64,000 nt of DNA, taken from Clostridium sp. AWRP. Its GTDB lineage: Bacteria; Bacillota; Clostridia; Clostridiales; Clostridiaceae. Below are positions 33,287 to 43,370 of the stretch, piece by piece. Under the pieces are notes generated by a model. That model was not told where the DNA came from, did not search any database, and saw only the letters and a list, made by a program, of their open reading frames with translations. Each line of letters begins with the position of its first letter. Position 1 is the stretch's first letter. The stretch is from positions 2,728,001-2,792,000 of the forward strand of contig NZ_CP029758.2 in NCBI RefSeq assembly GCF_004006395.2, read 5' to 3'. Both the position numbers and the translations under genes were made by a program.

Positions 33287-35089
33287 ATGAAATTTTTAAA
33301 AAAGCTTTTAATAAGTACCTTTATATTATTTTTTGCAATTTCAATTCACTCTTTTAAAGTCTGCGCTTCAGGTGGGGTGGATTTATCCATGTTCAATATA
33401 AACACCACTATAAAAGAAGATGGTTCTATAAATGTGGAAGAAATTATAACCTACAATTTTAAAGATAACTATAATGGAGCCTATCGGGATATATCTACTA
33501 TAAAAACCAAAGGTATAAACAACCTTAAAGTATCACTTATATCACAGAATGGTAGTGAAGTTCCATTTAAAGAAAGTTCTAATGTTAAAAACGGAGATAA
33601 TGGTGTATTTGAAATATTATCAAAAGGTACGAATTTATTTGGAATTAAAATTTATTGTCCTTCAAAAAATGAGAAAAAAACTTTTAAAATAACCTATACT
33701 ATAAAAAATGTATCAGTAAAATATAATGATATTGGTGAATTTTACTACACCTACTGGTCAGACTATAATGAGGCTAAAATAGACAATTTAAAGATACACA
33801 TTAATCTTCCAGAAAACATTGACAAGCAATATATAAAAGCCTATTACCATGGCATTTCAAATGGAGAATACACTATAAAAAATGGAAATGTAGATTACTT
33901 TTTTCCTCATGTAAAATCAAAGGAGCTGGTGCAGGTAAGGTTGCTTTTTCCAAGCAAGTTAATACCTTTATGTAAAAATATAAGTAATAAAAACATGCTA
34001 AATACCATTTTAAGTCAAGAGACAAACTATAAAAAGCAGCAGCAGGAAAAAATAGCTCATATTATACTTGTAAGAAATATAGTAAACATTATAGATGCAG
34101 TATTGTGTTTTCTTTCCATCTTTTTAATATTTAAAACACCAAAAAAATTTAGCAAAGTTGAAGATACATCTTATAGTGTATATTCTCCTGTTGAGATTCC
34201 TGAAGATTGTACACCTGCAGTTGCAGCTTATTTAACTGCAAGAACTATAAATGGAAGAACTATCTACGCTACAATACTTGACTTATGGAGAAAAGGTTAC
34301 TTAACTATTGAGAAAAACATATTGGATAGTGCTGAAAAAAAATTAAACTTTTTAATTATAAAAAATAAAGAACCCGATTGGCTGCTATTAAAACACGAAA
34401 AATACTTTATGCATTGGATATTTGACATAATGGGCAGCGGCCAAAATGTAAACACCCTGGAAATAAAAAAGCATTGTAAAAGATCCTCATCTCATAGTAA
34501 TTTTGCAAATTGGTTAAACCTTATAAAAGAAGAATCCAAATCAAGAAATTACTACGATATTGAAGCTTCCAAAGCAGGAATGTTTATAATTATTCTTGCT
34601 GTAGTTGAATTGATCTTTTCAACTATTTCACTTATGACTGAAGCTCATGCAGGTATTTTTAGTTTAATCATATCAATCTTCATGATTGTCTATGGAGCAA
34701 TGTGCTGCTGTAAAAAAAGTGCTTATGGACAATCTCAATATAAAAAATGGATTAAATTTAAATCTCATGTACAAAATATGGACTTAGAATATAATATAAA
34801 AAATTCCAACATTGAAACCTATATTCCTTATGCAGAAGCCTTAAATATAAAACAAAATAGTATGTCTAAGCTTAAAAATTCTTTTAGAACTCCTTCAGAA
34901 GATATGGGTTGGCTGTACTACTATTTAATTTTTGACAGTTCTACGTTTGACAAAGATGACACCTTTAGCAGTAATATATACAATTCTTTTAACACAGGAT
35001 CTTCAGGTAATTCAAGTGTTGCATCAGATAATTATTCTGGAAGCAGCAGTGATGGTGCTGCCGGAGGTGGCGGAGCTGGCGGATTTTAA
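33287..35089 (+). CDS. DUF2207 membrane protein
   Basis: 600 residues from the ATG at 33287 (site TAGGAGAA upstream); an ATG 27 bases earlier overlaps folA. A signal peptide (KKLLISTFILFFAISIHSF) precedes an extracellular beta-rich DUF2207 domain to about 240. A membrane helix lies at about 265-285 and a helical hairpin at about 435-480. The tail is Ser/Gly-rich and ends GAAGGGGAGGF, as in the YkoT/TPM-like group. Function unknown. Confidence 0.85.
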   Translation: MKFLKKLLISTFILFFAISIHSFKVCASGGVDLSMFNINTTIKEDGSINVEEIITYNFKDNYNGAYRDISTIKTKGINNLKVSLISQNGSEVPFKESSNVKNGDNGVFEILSKGTNLFGIKIYCPSKNEKKTFKITYTIKNVSVKYNDIGEFYYTYWSDYNEAKIDNLKIHINLPENIDKQYIKAYYHGISNGEYTIKNGNVDYFFPHVKSKELVQVRLLFPSKLIPLCKNISNKNMLNTILSQETNYKKQQQEKIAHIILVRNIVNIIDAVLCFLSIFLIFKTPKKFSKVEDTSYSVYSPVEIPEDCTPAVAAYLTARTINGRTIYATILDLWRKGYLTIEKNILDSAEKKLNFLIIKNKEPDWLLLKHEKYFMHWIFDIMGSGQNVNTLEIKKHCKRSSSHSNFANWLNLIKEESKSRNYYDIEASKAGMFIIILAVVELIFSTISLMTEAHAGIFSLIISIFMIVYGAMCCCKKSAYGQSQYKKWIKFKSHVQNMDLEYNIKNSNIETYIPYAEALNIKQNSMSKLKNSFRTPSEDMGWLYYYLIFDSSTFDKDDTFSSNIYNSFNTGSSGNSSVASDNYSGSSSDGAAGGGGAGGF

Positions 35090-35202
35090 ATAAAATTATT
35101 GAATTTTAATCTATTTTTAAGGTTGCCTTTTTATAATAGTTCTATAATAATTTAATTTTATAGTGAAACAACAAAACTATAAATTGAAAAGGAGCTATAA
35201 AA

Positions 35203-36432
35203 ATGGCAAAAAAAATAGGGAAAATACAAATTGCAAGGCACATCGTACAATTAATTTTATTTTTTTTACTACCTGGCCTTTATATAATGGCCTTTAGTGA
35301 ACTAAAAAATATTTTTCAGATGATTATTAAAGGAAACTTTAATTTCATTCAAGCATTTCCACAGTTGCTGGAGTTTTCAATATGCATACTATTTACTATC
35401 TTTGCAGGCAGATTTTTTTGTGGATGGTTTTGTGCCTTCGGTACTTTTAATGATTGGGTTCATATTATATCGAAAAGAATATTTAAAATTAATTTTAAAA
35501 TAAGTGAAAAACTAGACTCTAAACTCAAATATGTAAAATACGTAGTGCTGTTATTACTTCTAATTGCTGGATACAATAGTAGAAGTAATATCCTACAAGG
35601 TACAAGTCCTTGGGATGCCTTTGCTCAAATAACAGATTTTTCTAAGGTTATATCAACTTTAACTATAGGCTTTGTACTTTTAGTTCTAATAACTTTAGGA
35701 GATATTTTTATTGAAAGATTTTTTTGCAGATATTTGTGTCCCTTAGGTGCTGTATTCTCACTGTTATCTAAAATAAGTATATTCAAAATCAAAAAACCTA
35801 ATGATAAATGTGGTAAATGTAGGGTATGTACAAATAATTGTTCTATGGGATTAAAACTTTATAGTACAAATAGCGTACATGGTGGAGAATGTATAAATTG
35901 CTTAAAATGCATAGATGTATGCCCTAGGAAAAATACTAGTGTAAACATAATTGGACAAAATGTAGAGTCAAAACTTGCATGTTCAGCTATTATAACTCTG
36001 TTTATTGGAATTTACGGTCTTGTAAACCTAGGAAATACTATGTTAAGCAGGCAAAACACATCTTCTATAAATAATGCAGCTGCCACTCAAACTATGGTTC
36101 AGAAAAATGATTCTAACGGAAGTATAAGTACTTCTTCTTCCAATACAGTACAAGGTAAATATAAAGACGGAACTTATACTGGAACTGGAACCGGCTTTAG
36201 AGAAGGTACAACAAAAGTCTCTGTCACTATAAAAAATGGTAAAATTACTGATATTCAAACAATATCTACAGAAGACACACCTAGATTTTATCAAAATATA
36301 GAAAGTACGTTGCCCGATGAAATAATTTCAACACAATCAACTTCTGTTGATGCAGTATCTGGAGCTACCTACAGCAGCAAAGGGTTTACAGATGCAGTAC
36401 AAAATGCACTAAACCAAGCTGTAGGGAAATAA
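35203..36432 (+). CDS. NapH-type [4Fe-4S] membrane protein fused to an FMN-binding domain
   Basis: 409 residues. The N-terminal part has about four to five membrane helices with CGWFCAFGTFNDW (about 75) and CRYLCPLGAVF (about 176), then cluster motifs CGKCRVCTNNC (about 204) and CINCLKCIDVCPR (about 231). After a further helix and a Ser/Asn-rich linker (about 285-325), a C-terminal FMN-binding domain begins GKYKDGTYTGTGTGF and contains SGATYSS, the site where RnfG/NqrC-type proteins carry covalent FMN. This suggests electron transfer across the membrane to an exposed flavin. No rnf genes or substrate reductase adjoin it. AAAGGAG before the ATG. Confidence 0.85.
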   Translation: MAKKIGKIQIARHIVQLILFFLLPGLYIMAFSELKNIFQMIIKGNFNFIQAFPQLLEFSICILFTIFAGRFFCGWFCAFGTFNDWVHIISKRIFKINFKISEKLDSKLKYVKYVVLLLLLIAGYNSRSNILQGTSPWDAFAQITDFSKVISTLTIGFVLLVLITLGDIFIERFFCRYLCPLGAVFSLLSKISIFKIKKPNDKCGKCRVCTNNCSMGLKLYSTNSVHGGECINCLKCIDVCPRKNTSVNIIGQNVESKLACSAIITLFIGIYGLVNLGNTMLSRQNTSSINNAAATQTMVQKNDSNGSISTSSSNTVQGKYKDGTYTGTGTGFREGTTKVSVTIKNGKITDIQTISTEDTPRFYQNIESTLPDEIISTQSTSVDAVSGATYSSKGFTDAVQNALNQAVGK

Positions 36433-36438
36433 AAGAAT

Positions 36439-36475
36439 AAGACCTGTAAGATTATTTTCCACAGGTCTTACTCTT
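36439..36475. terminator. Bidirectional terminator
   Basis: AAGACCTGT pairs with ACAGGTCTT between the convergent NapH-like and rsgI genes; AT-rich exits on both sides. Confidence 0.75.
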
Positions 36476-37438
36476 TCATTTTTTCTTATTTCCGTTAGAA
36501 TTCTCCTGGTGCGAATTATCTTTATTGGAATTATTATTTTGCTTACTGCTCATATTTTCCTCAGCTTTTTTATTTGAGCTTTGATTTTCTTTAATTTTAC
36601 TGCTATCTGAATTTTGTGACGGTTTTACATTAGATTCACCTTTGTCTTTTTCTTTATATGAACCAGAATTACTTTCACTTGAAGAATTACCTACACTTGA
36701 CGGATTATTTTCATTTTTAAATTTATTTTCGCTGCTAGTGCTATTATTTAATGTTTTATCCTCTTTTTCATCACTTAAACCTTCTTCACTGCTTGGAACA
36801 CTCTCTTTAACAGCAGCTTTATCACTGCTATTTAAGTTCTTGTTATTAGAATTATCCTTTGGTTTATTATTTAAAATAATATTACCATTAGCTTCAATTT
36901 TTACACTTAAATTAGAAGATGCCATATTTGATTTAAAATCAGAAACATCTATGTCTTTACCACTAATGTCAATTGATATAGTTTTGACATAATTCTTATC
37001 AATAAATTTATCCTTTTTAGCCTGGTCAATTATTATTTTTAAAGCATCATTTATATTGTTATTATTTATTTTCACTTCACTCAATATTTTATTTCCATCA
37101 CCATTTAACCCTTTAAAAGAAATGATTCTATTTAAAAAATTCACCTTTAGCTCAATGCTAGGATTTATATTTACTAAAACAGTAGCTGAAGGAGTATAGT
37201 AGGCTTTTACACCACCACCTACTAACAATACAAATATTATACAGGCTGCTGCTATTATCTTTCTTGTATTAAAAAAACTTAATCTGTGAAGAACTTCATC
37301 TCCCTCAAACTTTTCGCCAGTATGGAGTTTTTTACCACCACAATTTACTTTTATAAATTCACCATAAGGAGTAAGTAAATTAGCATATTTTCCTTCTATA
37401 CTTACTACTATACCTTCTTTTTTACCCATCATTCTCAC
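36476..37438 (-). CDS. rsgI: RsgI-family anti-sigma-I factor
   Basis: 320 residues. An N-terminal RsgI domain (GKKEGIVVSIEGKYANLLTPYG, the anti-SigI fold) lies at about 4-50. A single membrane helix sits at about 60-78 (IIAAACIIFVLLVGGG). An extracellular region begins YYTPSATVLVNINPSIEL, typical of RsgI, to about 180. The C-terminal 130 residues are a low-complexity Ser/Asn/Lys/Glu tail without a carbohydrate-binding module. The start overlaps sigI by 17 bp and may be the GTG or one of two ATGs just inside. Confidence 0.88.
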   Translation of the reverse strand: MRMMGKKEGIVVSIEGKYANLLTPYGEFIKVNCGGKKLHTGEKFEGDEVLHRLSFFNTRKIIAAACIIFVLLVGGGVKAYYTPSATVLVNINPSIELKVNFLNRIISFKGLNGDGNKILSEVKINNNNINDALKIIIDQAKKDKFIDKNYVKTISIDISGKDIDVSDFKSNMASSNLSVKIEANGNIILNNKPKDNSNNKNLNSSDKAAVKESVPSSEEGLSDEKEDKTLNNSTSSENKFKNENNPSSVGNSSSESNSGSYKEKDKGESNVKPSQNSDSSKIKENQSSNKKAEENMSSKQNNNSNKDNSHQENSNGNKKK

Positions 37439-38108
37439 CCACTTTTACATTTAAATATGACCTTATATACATAAAATTTTCACTGCTAAATAATATAAAT
37501 AGAGCAATAATATACTTTCTCCACTTGTCAATAAATTTTTTGCTGCATCCAGTATATATACAAATTTGCTTAACGGGAAGCTGCTTTTTATTTAATATAA
37601 AACTATTAATTTCACTATTGTTACATATTTTTAACACAAGTTTTAAAATACTGTCTCTTGTATCCTTATGCTTTGGACTATTATTTACAAGACTTTTAAA
37701 ATCGATTTTATATTCCATAAGTTTTTTATTTAATTCAATAATTTCATCTGCTCTATTTTTATTTTCCACTTCCAATTGAAAATTTGTTATGGAATTGGCA
37801 TTATTTAATCTTTCCATACTGCAGTCACTATCGTCAAAAGTAAGTAAAGGTGAATTTTTATTTTTTCTAAAATAATCAATTAACGCATTCCTAATTATAA
37901 TTTTTGCATATGCGTAAAAATTCCCCTTGGTTTCTGTATAATTATCACAAGCCTTGTTAAATGCAATCAACGCAATGCTCAGTTCATCATCATTTTCCCA
38001 TTGAAGATATCTTTTTGAAATAGTATAAGTACATTTATATATAAAATTTTTATTTTCACTAATGAATTCATCTCTATTTTCATGGAGTAAATGAGCAATA
38101 TCTGCCAT
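37422..38108 (-). CDS. sigI: RNA polymerase sigma-I factor
   Basis: 228 residues. SigI features: NKNFIYKCTYTISKRYLQWEND (region 2 start), DDELSIALIAFNKACDNYTETKGNF (about 38-62, shown in part here), IIRNALIDYFRKN, and a C-terminal region-4-like KQLPVKQICIYTGCSKKFIDKW (about 177-198). It acts with the membrane-bound RsgI in heat or cell-wall/polysaccharide responses. Upstream at about 38133-38158 an ACTCCC box and a CGTA box occur, reminiscent of SigI promoters but with long spacing. Confidence 0.9.
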   Translation of the reverse strand: MADIAHLLHENRDEFISENKNFIYKCTYTISKRYLQWENDDELSIALIAFNKACDNYTETKGNFYAYAKIIIRNALIDYFRKNKNSPLLTFDDSDCSMERLNNANSITNFQLEVENKNRADEIIELNKKLMEYKIDFKSLVNNSPKHKDTRDSILKLVLKICNNSEINSFILNKKQLPVKQICIYTGCSKKFIDKWRKYIIALFILFSSENFMYIRSYLNVKVGENDG

Positions 38109-38334
38109 TACATCACCTCATCTATAAAATTATACGAAACAAATAATAATTTTAAGGGAGTCCCTAAATTATATTTAATCATCGTATATTCCACTAAATA
38201 ATTAAACAAGATTGATGTAAAAGTACAAGTAGATTTATGGCATTTCATCATATATCTACTATAAGCAGTGCATATATTCTCTTGCTAACATTTGATTTTT
38301 CTCAGATGTAATTTCATATAATTTTGATATTTCT

Positions 38335-39111
38335 TCAAGAACCTGTTGATTTAAAGTGTCTAATCCCAAATTCCCATAAGTAATACGCTGGTAAAACAAT
38401 TATTGTAGCATAAACTGGTGATAACGCATAATGTATACTACTACTTCTTCCTATTAAGTAAAGTAATGGGTAATATTGCACACATGCCAATGGAATAATA
38501 TAGGTGAAAATTTTTTAAATTTTTTCTCCATATATACTTATAGGATACCGTCCAAACTCTCTACTACCATCTGTCAAAATACTAAATACTTCAAGCCCTT
38601 GTGTCGTAAAAAAGCAAATAGCTGCATAAATCCAAAATAGAGTGGCAAATAAAATAACCCGACTTATAATCATAATTATTTCAACAGCAACCTTGTCTAA
38701 CGTCCAATTTATTTTGCTTTTCGGTATGGCATAATAATATATTACAACCGCCTGTATTAATTTTCCAATTCGGCTTATTTCAAACTGAGAGGCTAATGTT
38801 TGAAATATTTCACTTCGAGGTCTTACCATAATACGATCAAATTGACCATTAGATAACATACCATCAAACTGATCAAACCCTCTTGCAAAAAATTCTGCTA
38901 ATGAAAAAGATAACAAAACATTTGCAAAACAAAGTAATACTTCTCCATAGTAAAAGCCTTTAATTTGATTGAACCTTTGAAATAGAAAATATACACCTAA
39001 GAAAGCAAAAAATGATGTTAAAAATTGACCAACTACTGTTAAGAAAAAAGAAATTTTATATTGCATAATAGAATTTAGATAAACCTTCATATAATGAAAA
39101 TATAATTTCAT
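38335..39111 (-). pseudogene. ABC-2 permease with in-frame nonsense codon
   Basis: A 258-codon permease frame starting at ATG 39111 (AGGAGG upstream). It reads GRYPISIYGEKI, then TAA at 38515-38517, then continues without frameshift as KIFTYIIPLACVQYYPLLYL to a TGA at 38335. The downstream part holds two more membrane segments and the FKSTGS tail usual for this permease family, so the stop is a point change within an intact gene (TTA to TAA would suffice). The truncated product lacks the last helices. Second permease of the ABC exporter. Confidence 0.8.
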
Positions 39112-39112
39112 A

Positions 39113-40357
39113 TTAACCTCCTTGTACAACAATGCGCTTCAATGCTTTCTTTATCAGTAATTTACCTCCTACTACTAATACGATTGTCCAAAATAGTTGC
39201 AGCAAAATACTATATACTGCTCCCATTCCATTAATGTTACCACTATAAATCCTATAAGGTGTATTTTGCATTGATGCAAAAGGAATAAAATTAATTATTT
39301 TTCGAATTGCATCTGGAAAAAATGGCAATGGTATAACCCCTCCTGCTAAAAATTCCACAAGCGAAGACATAACCATACGTATTCCCATAGGTGACAACGT
39401 ATAAAAGGTTGTTATATAAATAAGCATACAAAATGCAACAACAAGTAAAAATGCAAGTAGCATAGATATTAAAAACGCTAAAAATTGTTCAGGATGTTCC
39501 GGTGCTTTTAGTCTAAATGGCTCTGGTAGTATACTTGCAATAAATACAATAGGAATAAAACGTACAAATGATTTTGGCACCTGCCCACTATACTCTATGC
39601 TAAGTGTTTTTTTGTTATTGTATTTTTCTTTTAAATCACTAATAGAACCATCTAATAAAATACGACCCTTCCCGATTAAAATGATACGATTAGTTAAAGC
39701 TTCAATATCTTGCATGTCATGTGTTGTCAAAATAAGAGTTGTTTTCTTTTCACGATTTATATTGGATATAAACTCTCTCACTGCTCTTTTTGAAACAGCA
39801 TCTAATCCAATAGTTGGTTCATCTAAAAAAAGTATTTTAGGGCTGTGAAGCAAAGATGCAGAAATCTCACAGCGCATTCTTTGTCCTAGTGAAAGCTGTC
39901 TTGTAGGTGTCTTGATTATCTTTTCAATATCAAGTAAATCAGTAACCATCTTCAAATTTTCCTTATACTCTTTTTCAGGGACTTTATAAATATCTCTAAG
40001 TAAATTAAAAGAATCAATAACGGGTATATCCCACCACAACTGAGATCGCTGTCCAAATACAACACCAATCTCTTTAACATGAGCTATTCTTTCTTTCCAT
40101 GGTACACGTCCATTTATAACACATGTACCGCTATCAGGCATTAAAACACCACTCAATATTTTTATAGTAGTACTTTTACCAGCACCATTTGGTCCAATAT
40201 AACCAACCATCTCACCTTCCTTAATATTAAAGCTTACATCCTGTAATGCATTAATATTAATATACTGCTTTTTAAACAATGCTTTAAGTGCTGAAAGCCT
40301 TCCATCATCTCTCCGTGTTACTTTAAACGTTTTGTTTAAATTTTTAACCTCTATCAT
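39113..40357 (-). pseudogene. ABC ATPase fused in frame to the C-terminal half of an ABC-2 permease
   Basis: 414 residues. Residues 1 to about 262 are a full nucleotide-binding domain: Walker A GPNGAGKST (about 54), signature LSLGQRMR (about 156), Walker B KILFLDEPTIGLD, H-loop TTHD. It breaks off at YSGQVP and jumps into ABC-2 permease sequence (FVRFIPIVFIASILP, then four hydrophobic segments and FFPDAIRKIINFIPF). Relatives encode these as separate genes with a longer ATPase tail and a permease N-terminal half, so an in-frame deletion has joined them. The frame is open; whether the fusion works is unknown, and the next gene carries a nonsense codon. Confidence 0.7.
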
Positions 40358-40561
40358 TAATTTTTACCCTACCTCAATAATTTATTTTCTATAGTAATTA
40401 ATATAAACAATTGATACGTCTTATAAGAAGAAAGAGTTTATATTGTAAATTTACAATAGATACAAATAGTCTTTGAAATGCGACGCAAAAACATCACATA
40501 ATTCAACTTTGAATAATGCAGTGTTTTTGCAAACTGTCTATTTTTTCAGTTGTCGCGTCAA

Positions 40562-40604
40562 ATAAGAAGAATACGAATTAAATGTAACCAAGTATTCTTC
40601 TTAT
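40562..40604 (-). terminator. Terminator of the alpha/beta hydrolase gene
   Basis: ATAAGAAGAATAC pairs with GTATTCTTCTTAT across an AT-rich loop immediately past the stop. Confidence 0.75.
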
Positions 40605-40605
40605 C

Positions 40606-41367
40606 TTATTTACAATTATTTATAAAAAGTTGTTGTAACAAATTAAGATATTTGTCTGGATAAATTAAACTAATTTCACCATGTCCACCTTTTTCAATAA
40701 CTTTTAAAAAGCTACCATTAATGGTCTTGTGTAGTAGAATTGCAGATTTTTTCATTACTGATAATTCTTTCTCACCAACTAATATTAATGTTTTCGCTTT
40801 TGTTTTGTATAACGCTTGTGGCATTGAATAATCTCCATTACTTTTCATAATGTTGATTAATGATTCTTTTGTCATTCGCGAACTGTCATAATAATAGCTC
40901 TCAAATAATTCCTTAGGTACATTCAATGTTTTAGCTTGTAGTTTTGCATACCATCTTTTTTTAATTAGCCCATAGCACATATTATACATTGGTACAATTA
41001 GTGAGGTTGCCATTTTGATAGGATAAACCAACGCACTTTCTATAACAGCATTTTCTGTAATATCGGATTCTTGAGATAATATTTCAACAACAATTTGGGC
41101 ACCAATAGAAAGACCGCAGAGTGCGAAAACTTTTCCATTATAATTTTCTTTTATATATTTTACAATCTGCTCAGCTGATTTTTTTATACTTACAAAAGTA
41201 GTGTCACAAGCATCACCATGCCCATCAATAATCGGTGTGATGATGCAATAATCCTTTTGTAATGCTTCAATTTGTAATTTCCATGACCACCATGACAATC
41301 CTCCCCCATGAAGAAAAATAATAACTGGCATATTTTTGTTGCCAAATTCTTTGAATATCATGTTCAT
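40606..41367 (-). CDS. Alpha/beta hydrolase
   Basis: 253 residues. Alpha/beta hydrolase fold with oxyanion HGGGLSWWSW (about 20-29), nucleophile elbow LCGLSIGAQ (Ser about 92), acid in LILVGEKELS (about 193) and histidine in KGGHGEISLI (about 228). Substrate not predictable. Apparently monocistronic, between the ABC remnants and the NUDIX remnant. Confidence 0.85.
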   Translation of the reverse strand: MNMIFKEFGNKNMPVIIFLHGGGLSWWSWKLQIEALQKDYCIITPIIDGHGDACDTTFVSIKKSAEQIVKYIKENYNGKVFALCGLSIGAQIVVEILSQESDITENAVIESALVYPIKMATSLIVPMYNMCYGLIKKRWYAKLQAKTLNVPKELFESYYYDSSRMTKESLINIMKSNGDYSMPQALYKTKAKTLILVGEKELSVMKKSAILLHKTINGSFLKVIEKGGHGEISLIYPDKYLNLLQQLFINNCK

Positions 41368-41613
41368 CCTCCACCTATATATCTAAATTAAATAAGTAAT
41401 TTTCACTTCACCGCTTTTTACGATTATGCTTTAATTGATATAAAAATTGTACCACATTTTTTCATATATTTTCACAGTTATATAAAAAGTATAGGTATCT
41501 TTAACACTGCATTATTCCATTTTCAAAGATCATCGTTCATATTTTAATTTTCAGCATTTACGTCGCACTTTATTCAAATTCCGAACTAAAAGTTATGCAT
41601 AAAATAATCGATA

Positions 41614-42101
41614 TTATTCTTTGGTAACAATATGTTCAACACCAACTATACTTCCTAATAATTTAGTTTTAAAAAACTCTGGAATTATATAGGTCTTATT
41701 TAAACTTTCAATAGGCAGCCAATGCAGACTTTCTTTGGAGCCTTGATCTGTAAAATTTCTACAGTGTAAACTTATATTAGTATTTTTTTCATTAAAAAAT
41801 AAAAAACAATTTCATGATGATGTTCTCCTTCTATTTCAAAAAATCTTTCTTGAATAAAGGAAAGTCTATCAATTTCAAATTCAATTCCTGTTTCCTCATA
41901 AGCCTCACGGACAACGGCTTCCTCCGAAGTTTCATTTATTCTAACCTTTCCTCCAACTGTATAATAACATGGATAATCTTCATGTTTTGCCATAAGCAAT
42001 CTGTTGTCTTTGATAATAATTGCTGCAACCCTATAAATAAAGCAACTTTGATTGGTTTTAAATACTATATCTTTCTCTTCCACATACATACTCCTATTCA
42101 T
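41614..42101 (-). pseudogene. NUDIX hydrolase, frameshifted
   Basis: The first 109 codons encode a NUDIX domain with a complete box, GKVRINETSEEAVVREAYEETG (G-x5-E-x7-REVxEE-like). The frame ends at LMKKILI. A single missing A in the run of seven after ATG near 41787 explains this. In the adjacent frame the protein continues as KNTNISLHCRNFTDQGSKE, then SLHWLPIESLNKTYIIPEF and KLLGSIVGVEHIVTKE, to a stop at 41614, giving a normal length near 162. The start overlaps the GNAT stop (TAATG). Confidence 0.8.
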
Positions 42102-42592
42102 TATATAAATACCTTATTATAAGCAGATATTCTATCCATTAACACACCACCAAGTTTTTCACATATATGTGCCGACAATATGTTTTCATCATTGATCGTC
42201 AGTAAAACTTTTTCAAGCTGGTGGTCTTTTGCTATAATAAGTCCTTGTCTTAATATTTCTGTTCCGTAGCCTTTTCCCTGTTCGGTTACACGAACAGAAT
42301 AGCCTATACTTCCAATTCCAGTCATGACTTCCTCCGATAGTTCTGTCCGCAATTGGAATTCACCAGCAAAATTATCCCCATCAACCGCCCAGTAATGAAA
42401 ACTTACAGGTTGATCAGAAATCAATCCTAACTCTTTTTTATCATACCAGCTTTTAGTTCTTTCAAACCAGGTTTCATCAATCAACACAGGATTTGTCGGC
42501 CGAAAATAACGGATGTCATGATTCCAAAATTCTTGACAGTATTCTTTATACCCATCTACATATATGGCATTTCTCCGTATTAATTCAAGCAT
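42101..42592 (-). CDS. GNAT-family acetyltransferase
   Basis: 163 residues from the ATG at 42592 (GGGAG upstream); a longer in-frame ATG lacks a site. GNAT elements: YSVRVTEQGKGYGTEILRQG (acetyl-CoA loop QGKGYGT, about 104-110), VLLTINDENILSAHICEKLGG (motif B). Substrate unknown; RimJ/RimL-like. It overlaps and is presumably coupled to the NUDIX remnant. Confidence 0.85.
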   Translation of the reverse strand: MLELIRRNAIYVDGYKEYCQEFWNHDIRYFRPTNPVLIDETWFERTKSWYDKKELGLISDQPVSFHYWAVDGDNFAGEFQLRTELSEEVMTGIGSIGYSVRVTEQGKGYGTEILRQGLIIAKDHQLEKVLLTINDENILSAHICEKLGGVLMDRISAYNKVFI

Positions 42593-42660
42593 ATTATATA
42601 ACTCTCCCTTCCACATTATATAAATAATATCCACTATAAATTTACTATTTACATTACCAC

Positions 42661-42842
42661 TTATTCACTTTTATGTATTTCAATTTGTCCGCAAAGCATT
42701 GTATAAAAGCCAAATTTTTCATAAAAACTTCTCAATTCTTTTTCTCCATAAATGGCAGAAATCATATGATATTCCAACCAACCGATTGACGTAAATCTGC
42801 TAAATTCAAAACTGATATTTTCTCATTTATCCGATAATCCAT
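42661..42842 (-). pseudogene. GNAT acetyltransferase with internal deletion
   Basis: Read leftward from ATG 42842: MDYRINEKISVLNLADLRQS then VGWN, a normal GNAT N-terminus, then out of frame into MISAIYGEKELRSFYEKFGF and YTMLCGQIEIHKSE, a normal GNAT C-terminus, stop at 42661. The central acetyl-CoA-binding part of about 80 residues is missing and the two ends are out of frame. Confidence 0.75.
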
Positions 42843-42947
42843 TACCTATCCCCCTCCCCCAAGTTTACTATTTATCTGAATACTATACAAATAATTCCTA
42901 ATTTATAATATAAGAATATTTTGAATCATCACAACAATACATTCCAC

Positions 42948-43106
42948 TCATTTTCTGTGTAATATAAATTTCTGTTGTGGGTAGCCAAACTCATAACACA
43001 ACTCATCTTCAGTTTCAAGCCCTGGGAAATTCCAACTTACTAGTCTAATTAATTCCATCCAAGAATATAAATCATCAAGTGCAGCAAACTTTATGTTAAT
43101 ATCCAT
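42948..43106 (-). pseudogene. GNAT N-terminal fragment, copy A
   Basis: 52 codons from ATG 43106: MDINIKFAALDDLYSWMELI, RLVSWNFPGLETEDELC, a recognisable acetyltransferase N-terminus, then an unrelated tail and stop. A near-identical but further deleted copy lies at about 63434-63530. Confidence 0.65.
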
Positions 43107-43194
43107 TTATCATATTTCACCTCTCATATTAGAGCTGGCTTTACTTCACATAAATTTTCTTTTACATCACATAATTAATAATACTCCAAATTTA
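43000..43194. repeat. Repeat R1, copy A
   Basis: About 195 bp nearly identical to 63434-63605, with a gap of about 23 bp in the other copy. Contains the GNAT fragment start and its upstream region. Confidence 0.8.
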
Positions 43195-43370
43195 CATCTA
43201 ATTCTCCTTTTCTATAATTGTAAACTCTCCAGGTACATCTTCATTTGTCCAAGATGGATGTTCATCAAATCTATTAAGAGTAAATCCATTTTAACTTCCA
43301 TTTGATTTTAAAGTTGCAATTTAATAATAAATATAAGAACTTTGCAAAGCAATTAATTCACAATTTACGA

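Noticed and set aside
38133..38158. SigI-type autoregulatory promoter (ACTCCC and CGTA) before sigI
   Set aside because: Spacing of about 19 bases is too long for a confident match; mentioned only in the sigI entry.
38254..38345. Open leftward piece (QQVLEEISKLYEITSEKN...) just past the permease tail
   Set aside because: About 30 codons, overlaps the permease end in another frame; looks protein-like but cannot be tied to a family.
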